Shown here one piece after another: positions 1-4,208 of a stretch of 8,303 bases of DNA; the first letter of the stretch is position 1, and the number at the start of each line of letters is the position of its first letter. The DNA comes from Deltaproteobacteria bacterium (GTDB lineage Bacteria > Myxococcota > XYA12-FULL-58-9 > JAUUZB01), in the NCBI GenBank assembly GCA_030590185.1, contig JAUUZB010000111.1, forward strand, positions 1-8,303, read 5' to 3'. The position numbers and the translations under genes are program-made. The notes below the pieces were generated by a model. That model worked only from the letters and a program-made list of their open reading frames with translations, was not told the DNA's origin and did not search any database.

Positions 1-165
1 GCTGACCTCGATGGTTTGGACCACGGTATCGTTGAGCTCCACGTCGCAGGACAGGAGAACCGGATCGCCGAGGTCGCCGCAGGCGCTCAGCGCCAAGCCG
101 GTGAGTGCGAGCACCAAGCCATGGAAGGCACGATGGGCAGAGCGGGAAAAACGGTTCTTCGACAT
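1..165 (-). CDS. Lipoprotein, N-terminal 55 codons (runs off left edge)
   Basis: Reading the minus strand from an ATG at 165-163 gives 55 open codons to base 1. The protein starts MSKNRFSRSAHR (basic n-region), followed by the hydrophobic stretch FHGLVLALTGLAL and the lipobox LSAC, with the lipidated cysteine at residue 29 and Gly at +2. This is a textbook signal peptidase II signal. The mature part begins CGDLGDPVLLSCDVELND, so a second cysteine follows at residue 40. A strong Shine-Dalgarno sequence (AGGAGAGG, 168-175) lies just upstream and fixes the start. The product would be a membrane-anchored lipoprotein facing the periplasm or outer surface. The part seen is too short to name a family or function. 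It lies 105 bases downstream of the 153-residue gene on the same strand and may be transcribed with it or from its own promoter. Confidence 0.85.
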   Translation of the reverse strand, partial: MSKNRFSRSAHRAFHGLVLALTGLALSACGDLGDPVLLSCDVELNDTVVQTIEVS

Positions 166-167
166 GA

Positions 168-175
168 CCTCTCCT
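168..175 (-). promoter_or_regulatory. Ribosome binding site of the lipoprotein gene
   Basis: On the minus strand the sequence AGGAGAGG precedes the ATG at 165. The AGGAG core is separated from the ATG by five bases. It is the strongest Shine-Dalgarno sequence in the window and decides the start of the truncated lipoprotein gene. Confidence 0.8.
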
Positions 176-250
176 GGTTCAAAAAGCAGGCTCGGGGCAC
201 AAACTACCCGATTCCACGCAGTGCGTAAACCAGCGCCCTGGCCTAAACGC

Positions 251-266
251 CGGGCTCGCTCGCCCG
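251..266 (-). terminator. Weak GC hairpin just after the 153-residue gene
   Basis: Read on the minus strand, CGGGC and GCCCG form a perfect five-base-pair stem around a six-base loop, starting a few bases after the TAA stop at 271-273. Only a short T-rich stretch (GTTTAGG) follows, so it is at best a weak intrinsic terminator or attenuator. It could equally be chance in GC-rich DNA. Confidence 0.2.
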
Positions 267-270
267 CGGG

Positions 271-732
271 TTACTGCAGCTCGTCGTGGCTGGCGCGCTC
301 GGTGGGCATGCCGACCTTCAGCGGCTCCAGTTTTCCGAGCCGGCTCGCGTCGAGCTTCTGGCCCTTGTCCGGCAGGTGCAGGCCGTCGCTGTGCCAGTGG
401 GGCACGAACAGGATCAATTCGGCGGCACCGTTGTAGCCGAGTTGGACCAGCATGTCCGGCTCATAGGTCACGCAGTTCTTGGCGCAGCAGGTGAACGACT
501 CGCGAACGCGGTAGAAGCCCTCGGCCGGCAGCGGCTCGAGGGTCTCGGCCAGACCAGCCTCCTCGAGGGTCGTTCCCTGCTTGGAGAAGATGGCTCGATT
601 CGTCTTCCAGGACTCCGGCGCGTAGATGCCGGGACCGGGCTCGCCATGGTTGTGGAAATACACCAGGCGGCCCGCTTCGATCGGGCCGATGGCAATGGAG
701 GTTCGGTAAAAACCGCAGGGGGGAGTAGTCAC
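271..732 (-). CDS. Conserved-looking hypothetical protein, 153 residues
   Basis: I do not recognise a named family. The protein starts at a GTG (732-730). An in-frame TAG only four codons upstream (744-742) and the lack of a nearby downstream Met leave this as the practical start. It has no signal peptide or membrane segment and looks like a soluble cytoplasmic protein of mixed alpha/beta character. Visible landmarks are C6, the stretch FHNHGEPGPGIYAPESWK (residues 26-43), a C82-C83-x3-C87 cluster, and LVQLGYNGAAELILFVPHWH (residues 95-114), which reads as beta-strands. The GEPGPG loop and CC-x3-C cluster resemble motifs seen in uncharacterised myxobacterial proteins, which is recollection only. 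The cysteine cluster could bind a metal, but too few ligands are evident to claim this. It lies 54 bases downstream of the carboxypeptidase gene on the same strand. There is no clear Shine-Dalgarno sequence, and a promoter-like element abuts the start. Confidence 0.75.
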   Translation of the reverse strand: MTTPPCGFYRTSIAIGPIEAGRLVYFHNHGEPGPGIYAPESWKTNRAIFSKQGTTLEEAGLAETLEPLPAEGFYRVRESFTCCAKNCVTYEPDMLVQLGYNGAAELILFVPHWHSDGLHLPDKGQKLDASRLGKLEPLKVGMPTERASHDELQ

Positions 733-738
733 GCCGGC

Positions 739-767
739 AATCTAATGTCCGGGGCAGGGCTTGTCAC
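739..767 (-). promoter_or_regulatory. Possible promoter giving a leaderless mRNA
   Basis: On the minus strand, GTGACA (767-762; five of six matches to TTGACA) and TAGATT (744-739; four of six to TATAAT) are separated by 17 bases. The -10 box ends six bases before the GTG start of the 153-residue gene, so transcription would begin at or next to the start codon. The absence of a Shine-Dalgarno sequence fits this. In GC-rich genomes such matches can arise by chance. Confidence 0.3.
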
Positions 768-786
768 CCCCTGGATATATCGCGTG

Positions 787-2922
787 TCACTCGGCCGAGG
801 CGGGGCTCGGCTCGCTGGGGCGCAGACGGAAGCGGAGCCCAGAGAGGTGTCCCCCCACCTCGACGCGACGGCGAGCGGGCTCGAACCCTGGCGCCTCGAC
901 CCGGACGGTGTAGGCCCCGGGCGCGGGCAGGTAGCGCGCGAACCAGCCGTCCTGGGCACGGGCGGTCCAGCGCTCACCCTGGCGCGGCACGATCTCGGCG
1001 ATGCGCACCTCGGCGGCGAGCGGCGCGCCGTCGGGATCGGTCACCCGTCCGCTGAGGCTCGGTCCGTCGAGGTAGCGCCGCATCAAGGTCATCCAGGTCG
1101 GGCGGCTCGCCGCGATGGCCAGAGCACGCCGGCCGGGCTCGCGGGGGTTGTGGTAGGGGAGCTCGATCAAATACGCCAGGGTGCCGAGCTCGTGGCGCAG
1201 CCAATCCTTGCTCACCCCGTCCACGGCGTAGAGGCGCTTGCGTACCCGGTAATATTTGCGGTTCGGTTGCCGCGGGGTGGCCGCGGCGATCTCCTTGGCG
1301 ATCGGCCAGGCCTCGTCGTTGAGCGGGTTCTTCACCCCGCCGGTGGCGTAGGGGGAGAGGATGATGGTGCCGTTGGTGTGGTAGCTGATGGCGGCCACCG
1401 GCCGTATGCGGCGCGCCAGCTCCATCATGGCCACCACCTCCGGCTCGGATCCGGGTGCCGGGCCGCGGTAGCGGTGGTGTTCCGGCCAGCTGCGACTGCC
1501 GATCTCGCCGAGGGTGCCCCAGGCAAACGGATAGTTGCGATTGAGGTCGACGCCCTCGCGCGGCTCGACCTGACCATCACCATTGATGTCACGGCTATTC
1601 TTGCGGCCGGCCTTCATCGTGCGGGTCATGAATGCCTGGTTGCCGTCGGGGTTGACCAAGGGCACACACCAGATCTCGAAGCCGTCGACCAAACGGGTCA
1701 TCTCCGGATCGGCACCGTAGCCGCTGAGCAGGGTCTGGATGGCGTCGAGCACCATCTCGGTGGAGAGCAGCTCCAGGGCGTGGTGCCCGCCATCGAGCAG
1801 GATCACCGGCTCCCGCTCGTCGCGGCCGGCCCGGTCGGAGATCTTGAGGGCCCAGATCGGGCGGCCCTCTACGCTGGTGCCGATCTGCGCCCTACGGGTG
1901 AGGCGCGGGAAGCGTTCGCTGTAGGCGGCGAGCAGGTCGGCCACCATGTTGGCGTCCTTATAGCCGAGGTCGAGTCGGAAGCCCTCCGGGGTCGGCTCGG
2001 GCGGTTGGTCGCGTCGAGCGGCATACTCCGGATCGACGTACAGCCACGGCACATCGGCGTGTACCAAGGTGGGCACGACTCCGTCGCGTCGCAGCCGCGC
2101 GAGCTCGTCGAGGTGGAGCAGCAGGGTGACTTCCGGCTCGCGCTCCACCACTAGAGAGCGAAGGCTCGGCGCCAGGCGCTCCAGATCCGCCTCACGGATC
2201 CGCGCCACCCGTTTGCCGCCGACCAACTGGCTCGGATCCGGCGCGCGGGCCTGACCGGCGCGCAACAGGGAGAGGTGGGTGAGCCGCGTGCCCGGGTCCT
2301 GCTTGCGAAAGGCGCGCAGGCCGACCTCGCCCGTGGTGTAGCGCCGCTCGGTGAGCGCCAGGGTCGCGATCTGCTCGAGGTTGTCCAGGTCGTAGACCGT
2401 GGCGGTGATCAGCGGCCCGACCATGAAGATCACGATCTCCACCCCAACCCGGCGGCGCAGCTCCGGTACCGAGATCGCTGCCCCCTGGGGCGTGGCGATG
2501 CCCTCATCCCAGCGGTAGAAGCGCAGGCTGTTGCCCTCCACCGACAGGCCGTAGCCGGAGACCCGCTCGACCGCCTCGGGAACCGTGGCCCGGAACATCA
2601 AGCTGGCGTCGGCGCGACTGCCAAAGACCAACCGCGCCCGGACCGCACCGTCGGTGAGCCGGGCCTCGGGCTTGGTTGGGAACCAAAAGCTGTCACCGAT
2701 GCGGCTGGGCTCGACCAGGGCGAGACCCCGGGCATCCCAGGTCCAGGTCCCTTGGGTGCGGGCGGTGCCCGGCGTCCGGCCCTTGCCTACCACCAACGCC
2801 TCGGCGCCGGCGGCGAAGCTCGGGAAGCCCTGGGCGTGGGCCAGGCGGCTGAGCGGCGCACCCGGCAGGAGGCCGAGCAGGGTAGAGGCGGTGAGCACCG
2901 CGCCAATGGTCCAGGGCCGCAT
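787..2922 (-). CDS. Secreted M14 zinc carboxypeptidase with extra N- and C-terminal domains
   Basis: A 711-residue metallopeptidase predicted to remove C-terminal residues from peptides outside the cytoplasm. Residues 1-30 are a signal peptide ending near LAHA-QG. Residues ~45-222 look like a beta-sandwich (LamG/DUF1080-like: GTWTWDARGLALVEP, LRFYRWDEG, TGEVGLRAF). Residues ~234-317 form a linker. Residues ~318-617 are the M14 domain, with zinc ligands H381 and E384 (GGHHALE) and H515 (SYHTNG). R440 (RKNSR) matches R127 of carboxypeptidase A, N461/R462 (DLNRNYPF) bind substrate, Y565 matches Y248, and E587 (LAYLIELPY) is the catalytic base. All key catalytic residues are present, so it should be active. 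Position 71 is Leu rather than Arg. Residues ~622-702 are a transthyretin-like regulatory domain (LSGRVTDPDGAPL). An EF-hand-like loop lies at 445-456. The ATG start has only a weak upstream GGGCGG. Family call is firm; substrate is unknown. Confidence 0.95.
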   Translation of the reverse strand: MRPWTIGAVLTASTLLGLLPGAPLSRLAHAQGFPSFAAGAEALVVGKGRTPGTARTQGTWTWDARGLALVEPSRIGDSFWFPTKPEARLTDGAVRARLVFGSRADASLMFRATVPEAVERVSGYGLSVEGNSLRFYRWDEGIATPQGAAISVPELRRRVGVEIVIFMVGPLITATVYDLDNLEQIATLALTERRYTTGEVGLRAFRKQDPGTRLTHLSLLRAGQARAPDPSQLVGGKRVARIREADLERLAPSLRSLVVEREPEVTLLLHLDELARLRRDGVVPTLVHADVPWLYVDPEYAARRDQPPEPTPEGFRLDLGYKDANMVADLLAAYSERFPRLTRRAQIGTSVEGRPIWALKISDRAGRDEREPVILLDGGHHALELLSTEMVLDAIQTLLSGYGADPEMTRLVDGFEIWCVPLVNPDGNQAFMTRTMKAGRKNSRDINGDGQVEPREGVDLNRNYPFAWGTLGEIGSRSWPEHHRYRGPAPGSEPEVVAMMELARRIRPVAAISYHTNGTIILSPYATGGVKNPLNDEAWPIAKEIAAATPRQPNRKYYRVRKRLYAVDGVSKDWLRHELGTLAYLIELPYHNPREPGRRALAIAASRPTWMTLMRRYLDGPSLSGRVTDPDGAPLAAEVRIAEIVPRQGERWTARAQDGWFARYLPAPGAYTVRVEAPGFEPARRRVEVGGHLSGLRFRLRPSEPSPASAE

Positions 2923-2978
2923 GCCGCGGAGTATCCGCCCCGGATCCGGCCCTGTCCAGCTTCCTGCCGCTTTGTCCC

Positions 2979-3001
2979 GCCGCTTGCTTGGCCTCAGCGG
3001 C
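2979..3001. repeat. Inverted repeat in the divergent spacer
   Basis: GCCGCT (2979-2984) and AGCGGC (2996-3001) are perfect six-base inverted arms around an 11-base spacer that contains the proposed -35 box TTGGCC. A direct copy GCCGCTT also occurs at 2966-2972, 13 bases before the one at 2979-2985. The placement would suit an operator for a regulator acting on one or both divergent genes. Short GC-rich repeats are also common by chance. Confidence 0.3.
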
Positions 3002-3015
3002 AGCCGTGCGATAAT
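2988..3015 (+). promoter_or_regulatory. Sigma70-like promoter of the 371-residue gene
   Basis: TTGGCC (2988-2993, four of six to consensus) is followed after 16 bases by GATAAT (3010-3015, five of six). Transcription would begin near 3022, leaving a leader of about 20 bases that contains the Shine-Dalgarno sequence. The complementary strand reads TATTAT at almost the same place and could serve as a -10 box for the divergent carboxypeptidase gene, but no good -35 box was seen for it. Confidence 0.45.
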
Positions 3016-3031
3016 AGGATCTCAGCCCGTC

Positions 3032-3037
3032 GGAGAG
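3032..3037 (+). promoter_or_regulatory. Ribosome binding site for the GTG start at 3042
   Basis: GGAGAG lies four bases before the GTG at 3042-3044. The spacing is short but usable. A competing site, GGAGG at 3131-3135, lies 11 bases before an in-frame GTG at 3147, so the true start is not completely settled. Confidence 0.5.
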
Positions 3038-3041
3038 TTGT

Positions 3042-4157
3042 GTGCCCCTGACCGCCAGCCTGATCGCCTGCACCGTCTCGGCCCTGTTGCTCGGCAACGG
3101 GGTCGCTGAGCCGGTCACCCCAACTTGGGCGGAGGCTACCCGCCGGGTGCGCTCAGATCCGCCGCCCGAACAGATCACCCGCGGCTTGCATTACGTGATC
3201 TCCGACGAGGCCCGCCACGATCTGTTCCACGAGGCGGTCGCCGACAAGGGCGGCGTCTTTCTCGGTGTCGGCACCAACCAGAACTATCTAATGGCCGCCT
3301 GGGCCAAGCCGGAATATCTGGTCATCGTCGATTTCGATCAGGTGGTGGTCGACCTACACCAGATCTACCGCGCGCTGTTCCTGGAGTGCGAAACACCGGC
3401 GGAGTTCCTGCGCCTCTGGGGACCCAAGTGGGCGACGCGCAAGGTCGTCTACCAGCACATCCGCAAGCACGTGCCGCGCCGTTCCGTACGCAAAGGGGTG
3501 CGGGAGGTCTTCTATCAGTACCGCCGGCGGGTCAATTATGGCCTCAATACCTCGCTCCAGCGGACCCAAGAGCGCGGCGTGCCGAGCTTCCTCGACGACC
3601 AGGCGCAGTATGACTTCATCCGCCAGCTTTACAGCGAGGATCGCGTGCTCGTCCGGCGCGGCGACTTCACCGGCCGCAAGACCATGGCCGACATCGGCAG
3701 GATGCTGGAGAAGCTCGAGCTCACCGTGCGCGTGGTTTACCTCTCCAACGTCGAGCAGTACGTGCGCTGGCATCATGGCCGCTACCGCCGCAACCTGCTC
3801 GGGCTGCCGGTGGATGAGGGCTCGGTGGTCCTGAGGGCCTACGGCTGGGGCAGCGTGCGGGTGGCGGATCACAACTACCGCTACTACGTACAGCCGGCCG
3901 AGATGTTCCACACCTGGCTCGCCAACCGCAAACTGGCGAGCTACATGCGGTTGCTGCGCAGCGAGCAACCCACCGAGATCGTCGGTTTCTACGACCTGAC
4001 CCTCAGCCCCGAGGAATACGTCGCCACCCTGCCGAAGAAGAAAAAGAAGAAGCGGCGCGGCTCGCGGGACAAGGCAGCGGCCCCGGTCACGGCTCCGGCG
4101 AGCGAGGCGCGGCAGGATCTGGCCGTCCGATCGGTGGAAGCCCCCCACGGGTCGTAG
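3042..4157 (+). CDS. LIC_10091-like protein with Rossmann/methyltransferase-like core and basic tail
   Basis: A 371-residue protein that resembles, from memory, the family annotated LIC_10091/DUF7790 in leptospires and myxobacteria; no function is established. Residues ~72-100 (FLGVGTNQNYL, then EYLVIVDFDQ) fit a beta-strand with a glycine-rich nucleotide-binding turn followed by a strand ending in Asp, as in Rossmann-fold SAM methyltransferases. YLSNVEQY (residues 233-240) resembles the motif IV region of such enzymes. Between them is an Arg/Tyr-rich helical section (residues ~105-200). The C-terminus has K332-K337 then R338-R339, followed by an Ala/Pro-rich, probably disordered tail. The N-terminus (residues 1-22, LTASLIACTVSALLLGNGVA) is hydrophobic and could be a signal peptide but lacks basic residues. 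An alternative GTG at 3147 (residue 36) with GGAGG upstream would give a cytoplasmic form. Transcribed divergently from the carboxypeptidase and convergently with the giant cysteine-rich gene. The fold is inferred; the activity is unproven. Confidence 0.85.
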   Translation: MPLTASLIACTVSALLLGNGVAEPVTPTWAEATRRVRSDPPPEQITRGLHYVISDEARHDLFHEAVADKGGVFLGVGTNQNYLMAAWAKPEYLVIVDFDQVVVDLHQIYRALFLECETPAEFLRLWGPKWATRKVVYQHIRKHVPRRSVRKGVREVFYQYRRRVNYGLNTSLQRTQERGVPSFLDDQAQYDFIRQLYSEDRVLVRRGDFTGRKTMADIGRMLEKLELTVRVVYLSNVEQYVRWHHGRYRRNLLGLPVDEGSVVLRAYGWGSVRVADHNYRYYVQPAEMFHTWLANRKLASYMRLLRSEQPTEIVGFYDLTLSPEEYVATLPKKKKKKRRGSRDKAAAPVTAPASEARQDLAVRSVEAPHGS

Positions 4158-4177
4158 GGCGACGGTTGGATTGGGTG

Positions 4178-4196
4178 TGGCTCCTCTGAAAGAAAG
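4178..4196. terminator. Weak hairpin between convergent genes
   Basis: The 51-base gap between the two stop codons contains TGGCT and AGCCA arms around an A/C/T-rich loop. The stem is only about five base pairs, with no clear U-tract on either strand. It may help end transcription from both sides, but the evidence is thin and the exact bounds are approximate. Confidence 0.2.
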
Positions 4197-4208
4197 CCAT
4201 CCTCGCGC

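Noticed and set aside
166..270. Promoter for the lipoprotein gene (TTTACG-17-TAGTTT on the minus strand)
   Set aside because: Only seven of twelve consensus bases match, too weak to call in this context.
733..786. CAGGG/CCCTG hairpin after the carboxypeptidase stop as a terminator
   Set aside because: The stem is five base pairs with no U-tract and overlaps the proposed promoter of the next gene, so it cannot be called a terminator.
286..2154. Open frame of 622 codons on the plus strand opposite the carboxypeptidase and the 153-residue gene
   Set aside because: It lies antisense to two genes, one with a full set of M14 catalytic residues. Its translation shows no recognisable domain and is rich in Gly/Ala/Val/His as expected from the complement of GC-rich codons.
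2275..3051. Open frame of 258 codons on the plus strand spanning the divergent spacer
   Set aside because: It overlaps the carboxypeptidase signal peptide region in antisense and would run through the promoter of the next gene. Its low-complexity Arg/Gly/Pro composition has no motif.
3064..3073. Lipobox-like LIAC at residues 7-10 of the 371-residue protein
   Set aside because: Only nine residues precede the cysteine and there is no basic n-region, too short for a normal lipoprotein signal.
3354..4148. Open frame of 264 codons on the minus strand inside the 371-residue gene
   Set aside because: The plus-strand protein has coherent strands and motifs. The antisense product does not, and no ribosome binding site was seen.
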